The notes under the pieces were generated by a model. The model ran no database searches. It saw only the letters and a list, made by a program, of their open reading frames with translations, and was not told the origin of the DNA. A DNA stretch of 64,000 nucleotides from positions 666,623 through 730,622 of the forward strand of contig NZ_JACOFU010000002.1 of NCBI RefSeq assembly GCF_014284275.1, in the 5' to 3' direction. Of the stretch, positions 20,020 through 29,171 are shown piece by piece; within the stretch, counting starts at the first letter, position 1, and each line of letters begins with the position of its first letter. The DNA comes from Affinundibacterium amnicola. GTDB lineage: Bacteria; Pseudomonadota; Gammaproteobacteria; Burkholderiales; Burkholderiaceae_D. The position numbers were made by a program, and so were the translations under genes.

Positions 20020-20628
20020 ATGCAAAAAATTGCCCTTATTGCTGTTGTTCTGACACTGACACAACTGACTGGATGCGTAGTGCATCGCTATCGTTCCGAG
20101 CCGGTGCGTGATTACAATTCAGCATATAACACTGAATACCCTCGACAATATCAAGAACAATATACAACCAGATATTCAAGTCAACATGGTGAACAATACT
20201 CATCAAGTTATCAAGAAAGCCCAACCGAAGTAGCGCAAATTGTGGATATTCGGAATATCAGCGAAGTGCGTGAAAGCAGCGGCGGAGGTGCCGTCGTTGG
20301 CGCGATTTTGGGCGGAATTATCGGCAACCAAATTGGACGAGGCAACGATCATTCGTCTTATCGCGGACGTGGCTATAGTCGTTACCGTAGCAGAGGTCAC
20401 GACAATGATGGCGGGCGCGCAGTTGCCACTGTCGGTGGTGCAATTATTGGCGGTGTGATTGGCAATGAGCTGGATCGCGGTACAAGTGAGCAGCGTACGC
20501 GTACAGAAATCACCATCAGAATGAGTAATGGTCAGACCCATGCAGTATTGATGAGTAATCCTGGCCAATTCCGTATCGGTGATCGCGTCAGGGTTAGTTA
20601 CCGAAGTGGACGTTGGTTAATTGTGTAG
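20020..20628 (+). CDS. Glycine-zipper outer-membrane lipoprotein
   Basis: 202-aa lipoprotein. A signal peptide ends in the lipobox LTGC (residues 13-16), then comes a Tyr/Arg/Gln/Ser-rich linker. Two glycine-zipper hairpins follow (AVVGAILGGIIGNQIGRG and VGGAIIGGVIGNELDRG), separated by an Arg/Ser/Tyr/Gly-rich stretch. The C-terminal domain (TEITIRMSNGQTHAVLM ... GDRVRVSY) is beta-rich. This is the Rick_17kDa/SlyB-like 2TM glycine-zipper family, likely anchored in the outer membrane. The start at 20020 has GGAAG upstream; an earlier ATG at 19996 would spoil the signal peptide. Confidence 0.85.
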   Translation: MQKIALIAVVLTLTQLTGCVVHRYRSEPVRDYNSAYNTEYPRQYQEQYTTRYSSQHGEQYSSSYQESPTEVAQIVDIRNISEVRESSGGGAVVGAILGGIIGNQIGRGNDHSSYRGRGYSRYRSRGHDNDGGRAVATVGGAIIGGVIGNELDRGTSEQRTRTEITIRMSNGQTHAVLMSNPGQFRIGDRVRVSYRSGRWLIV

Positions 20629-20680
20629 TTGAGACTCTTTACAATAGATTGAGAAACGATTTAGATCAATGTTAAAAGAA

Positions 20681-20715
20681 AAAGGCGCAGTGTGAAAATC
20701 ACACTGCGCCTTTTT
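20681..20715 (+). terminator. Terminator of the glycine-zipper lipoprotein gene
   Basis: Perfect 15-bp stem (20681-20695 with 20699-20713, AAAGGCGCAGTGTGA and its complement), a 3-nt loop and a T-run. Confidence 0.92.
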
Positions 20716-20771
20716 TATCAGAAACGAAATCTCATCAATCCACTTCGCTCTTCAGTTTCAACACGGCATTG

Positions 20772-20814
20772 AGAAAAAGACTTGCCACCTCCTTGCAACC
20801 TACTAATGGCAAGT
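20772..20814 (-). terminator. Probable terminator of the M16 peptidase gene
   Basis: On the minus strand: ACTTGCCA ... TGGCAAGT (arms 20807-20814 and 20780-20787), followed by CTTTTTCTC, 24 bp after the stop. The loop is long (19 nt). Confidence 0.5.
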
Positions 20815-20837
20815 TTTAAGCCTCATCTAACCACAAC

Positions 20838-23630
20838 TTACTTAGCTGCCGCTTTCTTTGCTGCACCAACAAAATCACCTGCATAGTAATGTGCGATGCT
20901 TTCTGGTTTGATAAATTGACGAATCGCTGTATTGACTTGATCTAAGGTCAATGCGGCGATTTTCGCATCCAATTCTGCATCAAAGGCCATACTGCGGCCT
21001 AAGAATAATTGACTACGCAATGCACCAGCTAATGCAGGATCTTGCGCACGACGCAAAGCATAAGTCTGTGCCAGAGCTTGTTTTGCGTCGGCCAATTCTG
21101 TTGCTGTGATGCCGTCTTTTACAAACAAGCTCAACTCTTCTTTGATCGCGTTTTGCAAACGCTCTAAGTTTTGCGGTGCGAACATCGCATACAAAGCCAA
21201 ACTTGCTGTTTTATCTAAAGCAGGTACAGAAACACCACTACCTACGCCATAGCTAATACCCTCTTTCTGACGAATACGACCGAACAAGCGAGACTTGATA
21301 CCACCGCCCAAGACATTGTCAGCAACCAATAAAGCAGGATATTCTGGCGCCTGATCATTTAATGCAAACGGCAAATCTGCCAAATAAAAAGCGTTCGCTT
21401 TATCTGGTGTTTCCAATTTAACAGAAGCCGTCGCAGCTGCCACTGGCAAACTTGGGGCACGTGTGAATTTTGCTGGACTATTCCAATCACCAATGATGTT
21501 CGCCAATTTGGCTTTCACTGCTGGCGCATCAAAGTCACCAACTAAAGTAAATTCTGCAGCACTTGCGCCATAGAAGTTCTTGTAGAAGTCTTTCGCAGCA
21601 TCCAATTTAATCGCACTATATTCAGCGATGCCGTCATCAATCGAGGCTGCATAACGAATATCACCTTTTTTATACGGTGCGTTTTTCTTGACTTTCATCG
21701 CTTCAGACGCTGCCGTTTGTGGCTCGCTACGTGAGCTTTCGAGTGCAGACAAGTTCTCTTTCACCAGCAATTCAAATTCGGTTTGTGGGAATGTTGGCGC
21801 GCGCAATACGTCGCGCATAATGTCTAACAATGCGGGCAAATTGGCGCGCACAGTTTCAAAACTGACCGCTACATTTTGACCAGCACCAGAAATAGATAAC
21901 TTAGCCTTCAACTCACCTAATTTGGTATCCAATTCCGCACGTGTAAACTTGCTAGAACCACGCATCAACATATCAGCAGCGATATCTGAGGCAACGACTT
22001 TGCCAAAGAGTGAAGTTTCATCACCCAAATGCAAATTCAAGCGACCACTCACAGTTTCACCGCGTGTCTTTTTACTCAACAACGCAACTTTCGCACCATT
22101 TGCCAAATTGAATTTTTCAGTACGCTTGTCAATATTTGCTGGTGTTGCATCAAAAGTTTCACCAGCAGCGACTTTCGCGCGGCCTTTATAGCCATCGACT
22201 AATTTAGCGACATCAGGCGTATCAGGAACTTCGGCGCGATCTGGTGTTGCGACTGGAATGAACTGACCAAAACTACGGTTATCTTGTTTGAAGTAATTCT
22301 TCGCAACACGATTGACATCCGCCAAAGTTAAGGCATCAATACGATCGCGCTGAATGAAGAATAAACGCCAATCGCCCATCGCGATAGACTCAGACATACT
22401 CACACACAAGCGTTGCGGATCGTTAATCGTCTTTTCTAAATCGTTGAGCAAAGTCGTTTTGGCACGCTTTAATTCCGCTTCGGTGACTGGATTCTTTTCC
22501 AGACCTTCCACTGTATCGATCAAAGTTTTTTTCGCAGCATCGACGCTTTGGTCCTTGCTCAACATCGTCATATACATAGAATATCCAGGCTCAGCCAATT
22601 GGAACACGATGTTACCAACCCCGACTGCTTGCTTGGATTCGACCAATTGTTTATGCAGGCGCCCGTTTGGCGCAGATCCCAAAATATCACCCAAAGCCGA
22701 CAACGCTGCTGCGTCAGCATGGCTACCTGGTGCTGTTGGATACAACACTGCTGCCATCTGTTGATCCGTCACGCGACGGACAGTCACTTCACGTACACCA
22801 TCACGCGCTTGTTCACGTGTCCAGGTTTTCTCTAATTGACGACCAGGTTTTGCAATACCGCCAAAGGTCTTTTCAATCAATGCTAGTGTTTTTGCGGTAT
22901 CAAATTTACCGGCTACCATCAAGACAGCATTATCTGGTTGATAGAACTTGCGATAAAAGCCTTGCAGATTTTCAATCTTCACACCTTCCACGTCGGCACG
23001 TGCGCCAATCGTGTTGTTACCATAGTTGTGCCAGTCGAAAGTTACTGCGGCTAATTGTTTCCATAACACGCGGAATGGATTGTTTTCGCCAATTTCCATC
23101 TCATTTCGCACTACTGAGAATTCTGTATCCAGATCGCTACGCGCAATTTTGGAATTGATCATACGATCTGCTTCCATGCTCAAAGCCCATTGCAAATTAT
23201 CTTCGCTAGCGGGGAAAGTTTCGTAGTAATTTGTACGATCATAGAAAGTCGTACCATTAAATTGCATACCGCGCTTACTTAATTGATCCATTAAGTTGCC
23301 GCTAGTTTTCGTACCTTTAAACAGTAAATGCTCCAACAAATGCGCCATCCCTGTCTCACCATAACTTTCATGACGTGAACCAACCATGTAGGTGACGTTG
23401 ACCGTCGTGGTAGGCTTAGATGCATCGGGAGCGAGCAAAACCCGCAAGCCATTGGCTAAACGGTATTCGGTAATACCTTCAACAGAAGTGTAAACGGCAG
23501 CAGGTGCTGCCTTAGCAGCTTTTGCAGCCTTTGCCGCAGGTGCTTTCGCATCTTGCGCAACAGCGGGTATAACGACAGAGGCAGAACTAAATGCTAACGC
23601 AAAGGCGAGACAGATTGGTTTCAGTTTCAT
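20838..23630 (-). CDS. Exported M16-family zinc metallopeptidase (two-domain)
   Basis: 930-aa pitrilysin/insulinase-type peptidase. A signal peptide (to about residue 25, AVAQ) is followed by an Ala/Lys-rich linker (APAAKAAKAAKAAP). The inverted zinc motif HLLEH is at residues 97-101, and the distal Glu lies in SVVRNEMEIGENN. The second half (from about residue 480) repeats the M16 fold without a zinc motif, as in other periplasmic two-part M16 enzymes. It is probably periplasmic and degrades peptides. It faces away from the S9 peptidase gene, with a 372-bp shared upstream region. Confidence 0.93.
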   Translation of the reverse strand: MKLKPICLAFALAFSSASVVIPAVAQDAKAPAAKAAKAAKAAPAAVYTSVEGITEYRLANGLRVLLAPDASKPTTTVNVTYMVGSRHESYGETGMAHLLEHLLFKGTKTSGNLMDQLSKRGMQFNGTTFYDRTNYYETFPASEDNLQWALSMEADRMINSKIARSDLDTEFSVVRNEMEIGENNPFRVLWKQLAAVTFDWHNYGNNTIGARADVEGVKIENLQGFYRKFYQPDNAVLMVAGKFDTAKTLALIEKTFGGIAKPGRQLEKTWTREQARDGVREVTVRRVTDQQMAAVLYPTAPGSHADAAALSALGDILGSAPNGRLHKQLVESKQAVGVGNIVFQLAEPGYSMYMTMLSKDQSVDAAKKTLIDTVEGLEKNPVTEAELKRAKTTLLNDLEKTINDPQRLCVSMSESIAMGDWRLFFIQRDRIDALTLADVNRVAKNYFKQDNRSFGQFIPVATPDRAEVPDTPDVAKLVDGYKGRAKVAAGETFDATPANIDKRTEKFNLANGAKVALLSKKTRGETVSGRLNLHLGDETSLFGKVVASDIAADMLMRGSSKFTRAELDTKLGELKAKLSISGAGQNVAVSFETVRANLPALLDIMRDVLRAPTFPQTEFELLVKENLSALESSRSEPQTAASEAMKVKKNAPYKKGDIRYAASIDDGIAEYSAIKLDAAKDFYKNFYGASAAEFTLVGDFDAPAVKAKLANIIGDWNSPAKFTRAPSLPVAAATASVKLETPDKANAFYLADLPFALNDQAPEYPALLVADNVLGGGIKSRLFGRIRQKEGISYGVGSGVSVPALDKTASLALYAMFAPQNLERLQNAIKEELSLFVKDGITATELADAKQALAQTYALRRAQDPALAGALRSQLFLGRSMAFDAELDAKIAALTLDQVNTAIRQFIKPESIAHYYAGDFVGAAKKAAAK

Positions 23631-24002
23631 AGTGTTCCCATTTGAAAGAGATAGCGAAGCAACAAAAAAGATTCCTGAAGATTATTTCATTGCACTAAAT
23701 CAAGTATTAATATTCTTATCGTTAATTTAATAAAACGATATCATCAGCATATCAAAAATGACATGCAATTAGGTGGTTTCTGATCAAAATAGTTTAAACG
23801 AGGATGAAGTACGCGAAATGTGTGATGAGTTTCAATCGCAGACTTTTCCATATATAACAGCAAAACTTCATCTCACATTTTTTTCATGTATCAATAAGAT
23901 TATTTACATGAGATCAATTTCAATCTGACAGCTTGCGGCTAAAATGCACAGTCTCGTGACAACGCATGAGATGAACGAGCAAGAACACCCACTGGAGAAA
24001 TA
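23631..24002. promoter_or_regulatory. Shared upstream region of the two peptidase genes
   Basis: 372 AT-rich bases without a gene, between divergent M16 and S9 peptidase genes. It holds the inverted repeat TATCGTT-N10-AACGATA (23717-23740), a possible operator. The S9 gene has GGAGAAATA before its ATG. I could not place convincing -35/-10 pairs. Confidence 0.4.
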
Positions 24003-26090
24003 ATGAAAATTAAAAATTTTGTTTTAAACGCAGCCGTCGTTGCCCTTGCAAGTATCGGCATGAATTCGCAGGCTTTGGCCGATGGTCGTGGTTTCACCGT
24101 CGAAGATTTAGTGAAGATGGATCGCGTTGTGAGTCCGGTCGTATCACCTGACGGCAAACACGTCGTGTATGCACAACGCACCACGGATTTGGAGAAAAAC
24201 CGTGGTCGCTGGGATCTCTGGCTGCTAAGCTTGACCGATCCAAAGCCAACACCGAAAAAACTCACCAACGTTGCGAACAACAACGAAGGTAATAACTCCG
24301 GCCCACAATGGTCAGCCAAAGGCGATGCGATCTATTTCGTATCCAGCCGTTCTGGTAGTGGACAAGTATGGCGTTTAGCTATCGCTGGCGGCGAGGCACA
24401 AAAAGTCACTGATTTACCGCTCGATATCGAAAGTTTCAAAGTCGCGCCTACGGAAAACCAAATCGCCATGGCGATTGAAGTTTTTCGCGATTGTCCAGAC
24501 TTAATCTGCACAAAAGACCGTTTAGAGGCCAAAGCAAAAAATCAGGCCAGCGGTAAAATTCATGACAAACTTTTTATTCGTCACTGGGACACCTGGGCTG
24601 ATGGTCGCCGTAATGTATTGTTCTCAGCTGAGCTCAACAATCAACATATTGCCAGCAAAGCACCAGTGAATTTGTCTGGCACTTTAGAAGCCGATGTCCA
24701 CTCCAAACCGGACGGCGATCAAGAAGATTATGCATTTACGCCAGATGGTAAGCATCTCGTGTTTTCAGCACGTATCGCCGGAAAGACCGAGCCTTGGTCA
24801 ACGAACTTTGATTTATTCAAAGTGTCCGCAACTGGCGGCACTGCACCACAAAATTTGACTGCTGACAATCCAGCATGGGATGCAAAGCCAGCGTTTTCAC
24901 CAGACGGCAATACCCTGGCATATTTGGCGATGAAGCGTCCCGGCTTCGAAGCGGACCGCTTCCAGATTATGTTAATGGATCTCAGAACTGGCAAGAAGCG
25001 CGCCTTGGCAGAAAGCTGGGATCGCTCTGCCAGCAATTTAACTTGGTCCGAAGATGGCAAAACCTTGTACACCAGTGCTTTTGACATTGGTCAATTGCGC
25101 TTGTTTTCAATTGATGCGACTAATGGCAAAGTCAAGGCACTCTCAGACCAAGGCTCGGTCGCTGGTTATGACGTACGCGCGAATACAGCAGTCATCGCTA
25201 AGACGGATCTGGCTTCAGGCGCACAACTCTACAAATCTGCATTGCCACAAAACGCTTGGACACAAATCACCGAGGTCAACAAGCAAGCATTAGCAGATGT
25301 GCGCTTTGGCGAATACGAGCAGTTTAGTTACGCCGGTGCCAAAGGCGAAAAAGTCTATGGCTATGTGATGAAACCGTGGAATGCAAAAGCGGGACAAAAA
25401 TATCCAATCGCATTCATCGTTCATGGCGGTCCGCAAAGTAGTTTTGCGAACAACTGGAGCTATCGTTGGAATCCACAAACTTATGCAGGTGCAGGCTACG
25501 CGGTCGTGTTTATTGATTTCCATGGTTCGCTCGGCTACGGTCAACAATTTACGGATTCCATCAGCCAAGATTGGGGTGGCAAACCTTTGGTCGATTTAAA
25601 ACTTGGCATGGCGGCCGCTGCAAAGAAGTTTGCTTGGTTGGATAGCAGTAAGGCCTGTGCCTTGGGCGCATCCTACGGTGGATTCATGATGAACTGGATT
25701 GCTGGCAATTGGAGTGACGGCTTTAAGTGCATCGTCAATCACGCGGGTATTTTTGACAGTCGTTCTATGTATTACACCACGGAAGAATTATGGTTCACTG
25801 AATGGGAAAATGGTGGCACGTATTATGATGTGCCGGCGAAACATGAAAAACATAATCCGTCCGCGCATGTATTGAAATGGAAAACGCCAATGTTAGTGAC
25901 ACAAGGTGAACTCGATTTCCGTGTTCCTAGCGCACAATCATTCGCCGCATTCACAGCCTTACAACGCCGCGGAATAGACAGTCAGTTACTAACCTTCCCA
26001 GATGAAAATCATCATATCTTAAAACCTGCAAACTCATTGTTGTGGCATCACACGGTACTAAATTGGATGAATAAGCATTTGCAAAAATAA
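24003..26090 (+). CDS. Exported S9-family serine peptidase (acylaminoacyl/dipeptidyl peptidase type)
   Basis: 695-aa prolyl-oligopeptidase-type enzyme. A signal peptide (MKIKNFVLNAAVVALASIGMNSQALA is 26 residues) is followed by a WD40-like beta-propeller with PDG motifs (SPDGKHVVYA, TPDGKHLVFSA, SPDGNTLAYLA) and then an alpha/beta hydrolase domain. The catalytic triad is visible: Ser in GASYGGFM (about residue 558), Asp in GELDFRVP (about 637) and His in DENHHILKP (about 670). It probably cleaves dipeptides or acyl-amino acids in the periplasm. Its neighbour on the other strand is another exported peptidase. Confidence 0.93.
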   Translation: MKIKNFVLNAAVVALASIGMNSQALADGRGFTVEDLVKMDRVVSPVVSPDGKHVVYAQRTTDLEKNRGRWDLWLLSLTDPKPTPKKLTNVANNNEGNNSGPQWSAKGDAIYFVSSRSGSGQVWRLAIAGGEAQKVTDLPLDIESFKVAPTENQIAMAIEVFRDCPDLICTKDRLEAKAKNQASGKIHDKLFIRHWDTWADGRRNVLFSAELNNQHIASKAPVNLSGTLEADVHSKPDGDQEDYAFTPDGKHLVFSARIAGKTEPWSTNFDLFKVSATGGTAPQNLTADNPAWDAKPAFSPDGNTLAYLAMKRPGFEADRFQIMLMDLRTGKKRALAESWDRSASNLTWSEDGKTLYTSAFDIGQLRLFSIDATNGKVKALSDQGSVAGYDVRANTAVIAKTDLASGAQLYKSALPQNAWTQITEVNKQALADVRFGEYEQFSYAGAKGEKVYGYVMKPWNAKAGQKYPIAFIVHGGPQSSFANNWSYRWNPQTYAGAGYAVVFIDFHGSLGYGQQFTDSISQDWGGKPLVDLKLGMAAAAKKFAWLDSSKACALGASYGGFMMNWIAGNWSDGFKCIVNHAGIFDSRSMYYTTEELWFTEWENGGTYYDVPAKHEKHNPSAHVLKWKTPMLVTQGELDFRVPSAQSFAAFTALQRRGIDSQLLTFPDENHHILKPANSLLWHHTVLNWMNKHLQK

Positions 26091-26147
26091 GTGCTAACTA
26101 AACCAGATCTTACCGTGATCTAGATTAAAACGAAGTCACAAAAAAAT

Positions 26148-26185
26148 AAAAAGGAAGCTGCTCAAAACAGTTTCCTTTTTTATTT
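26148..26185 (+). terminator. Terminator of the S9 peptidase gene
   Basis: 13-bp stem AAAAAGGAAGCTG / CAGTTTCCTTTTT (one G-U pair), 7-nt loop, T-rich tail. Confidence 0.85.
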
Positions 26186-26330
26186 TGTATTTCGCATTAA
26201 AAAAATAATTCGTAAGAATTGTGTCAGCCGCTGGCAACAAATTTCACCTAAATAATTTTTTTGTCCTACACTGAAAACCAGTTGATAGTCTTCGGTTTTT
26301 ATTCTGACATTTCTTATGGACAGGAATTTT

Positions 26331-26741
26331 ATGAAACAGTTGATACGTTCTTTGACAATGGCCGCTGCACTATCAAGCATCAGTCTCCCTGCATGGTCTG
26401 AACTAGTCATTGTGGTGAATCCGCTCAATGACATTAAGAGCATGACCCCATCACAAGTCGCGCAATATTTCTTAGGCGGTTCTGTCCAATTTACACCTTT
26501 AGAACAAGCAAACGGATCGCCAATCCGCTTAGAGTTCTATAAAAAAGTCTTAGAAAAAGAACCTCCACAAGTACAAGCAATTTGGGCACGTATTGTGTTC
26601 ACTGGTAAGGGAAAACCTCCAAGAGAATTAAAAAGTAGTGAAGACATAAAAAAAGCTATTCGCGAAAATGTGAACGCGATCGGGTATATAGAAAAAGCCG
26701 CAGTGGATGATAGCGTCAAAGTCCTTATCTCAATACCTTGA
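26331..26741 (+). CDS. Small PstS-like periplasmic phosphate-binding-domain protein
   Basis: 136-aa exported protein: signal peptide MKQLIRSLTMAAALSSISLPAWS, then about 115 residues resembling one lobe of phosphate ABC transporter binding proteins (IVVNPLNDIKSMTPSQVAQYFLGGSVQF; GSPIRLEFYKKVLEK; IWARIVFTGKGKPPREL; NVNAIGYIEKAAVD). It is far shorter than a full PstS (about 320 aa), and no permease or ATPase genes are nearby. The start at 26331 has AGGA 6 nt upstream; an ATG five codons earlier is unlikely. The next gene, 37 bp downstream, encodes a beta-barrel-like protein, so the two probably form an operon. Confidence 0.8.
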   Translation: MKQLIRSLTMAAALSSISLPAWSELVIVVNPLNDIKSMTPSQVAQYFLGGSVQFTPLEQANGSPIRLEFYKKVLEKEPPQVQAIWARIVFTGKGKPPRELKSSEDIKKAIRENVNAIGYIEKAAVDDSVKVLISIP

Positions 26742-26778
26742 ATAGCAAGATAGGCTTTCACTTCTTGGAGATTACAAA

Positions 26779-27948
26779 ATGAAAAAATCACTACTCGCAC
26801 TCACGCTGTTCTTGCTCACGCCGACTTTCGCCAATGCGATCGATTTAAGTGAAGATGGCTCACTTAAGTTAACTGGCTTCTATAATATTACCGGAGCTAA
26901 GGTACTCAGCGGGTCTGCCCTTGGCAAAAGTACACCGTGGACTTACCAACAATGGCAGTGCCCCTGTTCCATGCAGGCTTGGGAATATGCGGGAGTCTAT
27001 GAAAAAAGTAAGGGCTTCCAATTTGACCAAGAATCGCTGCTAGGCATACAAATAAAAAAGGACTTTAGCCCAACTTTTTCTGCCACTACCCAAATCATTA
27101 GTCGCGCTAACAATCCCAATAAGGGGTCCCGCCCGACTGTTGATTGGTTATATGCGACTTGGACACCAAAGCAAGACTCTCCTTGGACTTTTCAAGCTGG
27201 CAAAATGCGCATCCCTTTGTACTACTACAGTGACTATCTGTATATAGGCTACGCCTATCCATGGGTGCGTCCGGCACCTGACGTTTACGGTTGGCCTATC
27301 TACGCATATAACGGTGCGAATCTCAGCTACCGTATGCAGTTAGGGCAATCTGAATGGGCATCGACCATCTCAGCCTGGACGGGTGGCTATACCCAGAAAA
27401 ATAATGCTTACGATACCTTAATTTATTACACGACTCCGACCCATGAATCTTGGAAAAAAATTCTAGGCGTTTCGGTTGCAGCCAATAATGGCATCGTTGA
27501 TGTACGTGCAATGTATATGCGCTACAAAGATACTTTATGGCAGGATCAAGTCGGCGGTGGCAAGCTGTATCTTGTGAATAATCAATCCACTCAAATTATG
27601 GGTGTGTCTGCCAATATGGATTACAAAAACTGGTTGATTAAAGCCGAAGTTGATCGCTATCAGCAGGTGGATGCATCAAAAGGATTAAATAATATTTACA
27701 AATACGCTTTAGTCGGTGTTGGCTACCAATTTGGTAGTTGGACGCCCATGTACACCTATTCACAATACACCACGGTGAATGAACCAACAGAAGGAAGAAA
27801 AACACAGTATTTATCTTTGCGTTGGGATTTCCGCCAAGATACGGCATTAAAAATTCAGTACGACATTTCTAAAGATAAGTCACATTATCCTTATCCTTTT
27901 TTTGGCGATTCAAAATTGTTTTCGGTTTCTTTGCAAGGCATTTTCTAA
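26779..27948 (+). CDS. Outer-membrane beta-barrel (porin-like) protein of unknown specificity
   Basis: 389-aa protein with a signal peptide (MKKSLLALTLFLLTPTFANA). The mature sequence is rich in aromatic and alternating residues and closes with SVSLQGIF, a C-terminal Phe as required for BAM-dependent barrels. Patterns such as FSPTFSATTQIISRAN, WLYATWTPKQDSPWTFQAGKMRIPLYYYSDYLY and YLSLRWDFRQDTALKIQYD are typical of phosphate- or anion-type porins (OprO/P-like group; the assignment is weak). It follows the PstS-like gene with GGAG before its ATG, suggesting a two-gene uptake or sensing unit. Confidence 0.75.
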   Translation: MKKSLLALTLFLLTPTFANAIDLSEDGSLKLTGFYNITGAKVLSGSALGKSTPWTYQQWQCPCSMQAWEYAGVYEKSKGFQFDQESLLGIQIKKDFSPTFSATTQIISRANNPNKGSRPTVDWLYATWTPKQDSPWTFQAGKMRIPLYYYSDYLYIGYAYPWVRPAPDVYGWPIYAYNGANLSYRMQLGQSEWASTISAWTGGYTQKNNAYDTLIYYTTPTHESWKKILGVSVAANNGIVDVRAMYMRYKDTLWQDQVGGGKLYLVNNQSTQIMGVSANMDYKNWLIKAEVDRYQQVDASKGLNNIYKYALVGVGYQFGSWTPMYTYSQYTTVNEPTEGRKTQYLSLRWDFRQDTALKIQYDISKDKSHYPYPFFGDSKLFSVSLQGIF

Positions 27949-27975
27949 AATAGGCGTGAGAAGAGTTCTGTTCTC

Positions 27976-28019
27976 AGATAAAAACTCAGATCCAGACATC
28001 GCTTTGTGTTTGGATCTGA
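27976..28019 (-). terminator. Terminator of the second RNase H gene
   Basis: 13-bp stem TCAGATCCAGACA (27986-27998) / TGTTTGGATCTGA (28007-28019) with one G-U pair and an 8-nt loop. On the minus strand it is followed by GTTTTTATC, 36 bp after the stop. Confidence 0.75.
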
Positions 28020-28054
28020 ACTGTTCGACACTATTTTATTAGCGCGTAAATTTT

Positions 28055-28720
28055 CTAAATGACTGTTTGCTGAGTCGCTTGAAGTGCCAAACGGTCAGCA
28101 TGTTGATTTCTAGCTCTAGGTATCCACTTCAACTGCAAATCAGGTATCTGCGACATCAACTCATTTGCTTGCTGGCGTAACTCACTAAGACCCTGTGCAT
28201 ATTTTTGTGATCCTGATTGAAGATCATCAATCACCACCCGGCTGTCACCAAACACGATCATCGAGTTTAACTGCTGCTTCAGAGCCAGTTCCAATAAAGC
28301 AATCAAGGCGTGATATTCAGCGTAACTACTATTGCCATAGCCAATCGAACGGCTGATTTCCCAACGCTGCCCATCAGGTGACTGAAGCAATGCGCCAATA
28401 CTACAACTTCCAGGATTAGGCCGTGCTGAACCGTCAAACCATCCACACCACACAGAATCGGGAATTTTATTGCAAGCCAACTTAATCGCGTATTTATCTT
28501 CTGCCTGACGTTTTTTCTTCAGTTTGATCTCTGCCAGCTTTGCAAAGTGCTGACGACGCTCTTGCAACAAATTGAGCAGACCTGACTGCCCTGCAGTCGC
28601 TGTCAAGATTTGCTCCAATGCGATCGACAAAGTCAGCCCCTGACTGTGCGCTAAACGACGACTTGCTACTAGCTCTCGATGAAAAGCTAACATTTTCATC
28701 GTTTCAAAATCTCTATGCAT
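28055..28720 (-). CDS. RNase H-like protein with N-terminal helical extension
   Basis: 221-aa protein. The C-terminal 130 residues form an RNase HI/RVT_3 domain with the acidic residues D96 (WFDGSARPNPG), E135 (SSYAEYHAL), D159 (IVFGDSRVV) and the late Asp in NQHADRLAL. The first 90 residues are helical and basic (QERRQHFAKLAEIKLKKKRQAEDKY) and have no match I recognise. This is a second RNase H fold in the window besides rnhA. The start at 28720 has GAGGTG 5 nt upstream. Whether it cleaves RNA-DNA hybrids is not shown, but the catalytic set is intact. Confidence 0.85.
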   Translation of the reverse strand: MHRDFETMKMLAFHRELVASRRLAHSQGLTLSIALEQILTATAGQSGLLNLLQERRQHFAKLAEIKLKKKRQAEDKYAIKLACNKIPDSVWCGWFDGSARPNPGSCSIGALLQSPDGQRWEISRSIGYGNSSYAEYHALIALLELALKQQLNSMIVFGDSRVVIDDLQSGSQKYAQGLSELRQQANELMSQIPDLQLKWIPRARNQHADRLALQATQQTVI

Positions 28721-29171
28721 ATTGCACCTCTGATTTGGGGATCAGTGAACTTGCCCACCTGTCTTCCCAAGAAAAACACAGCTTATCAAGAATTTTTTGA
28801 AAATTGTTGTATGTACGAAGCAAATTCGCAGACACAAATCACGCCAACACTATTCCTATGATAATCTTCGACCAGCATAGACAGGAAGCACGGACGCAGC
28901 AGAAACGCTAGGTCTAAATTCTCTGTTTGTTCTGAGCGACTGTTTTCCATGACCTAGTTCACGGATTACTTTTGGTCAAAGCAATGATGGCTGACAATCT
29001 CGTTCTCTCAGATCAGTTTTTTTGCACGTACATTAAACGCGATGAATAATTCAGATTCTCGTCTAACCTCAATACAGCTTACTATTTTTTCGCGATCAAC
29101 ATCACCATGATCAACTTTACTATCCTATCTAAGGATACACATCACGTCACTTCACGTTGATCGCTGCGCTT
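28721..29171. other. Long intergenic region, no gene seen
   Basis: 451 bases between the divergent RNase H-like and sulfatase-fold genes. It contains stop codons in all frames, no clear hairpin with a T-run and no tRNA. It presumably holds both promoters, but I cannot assign them. An AAGGA lies at 29131-29135 without a nearby ATG in the frame of the following gene. Confidence 0.4.
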
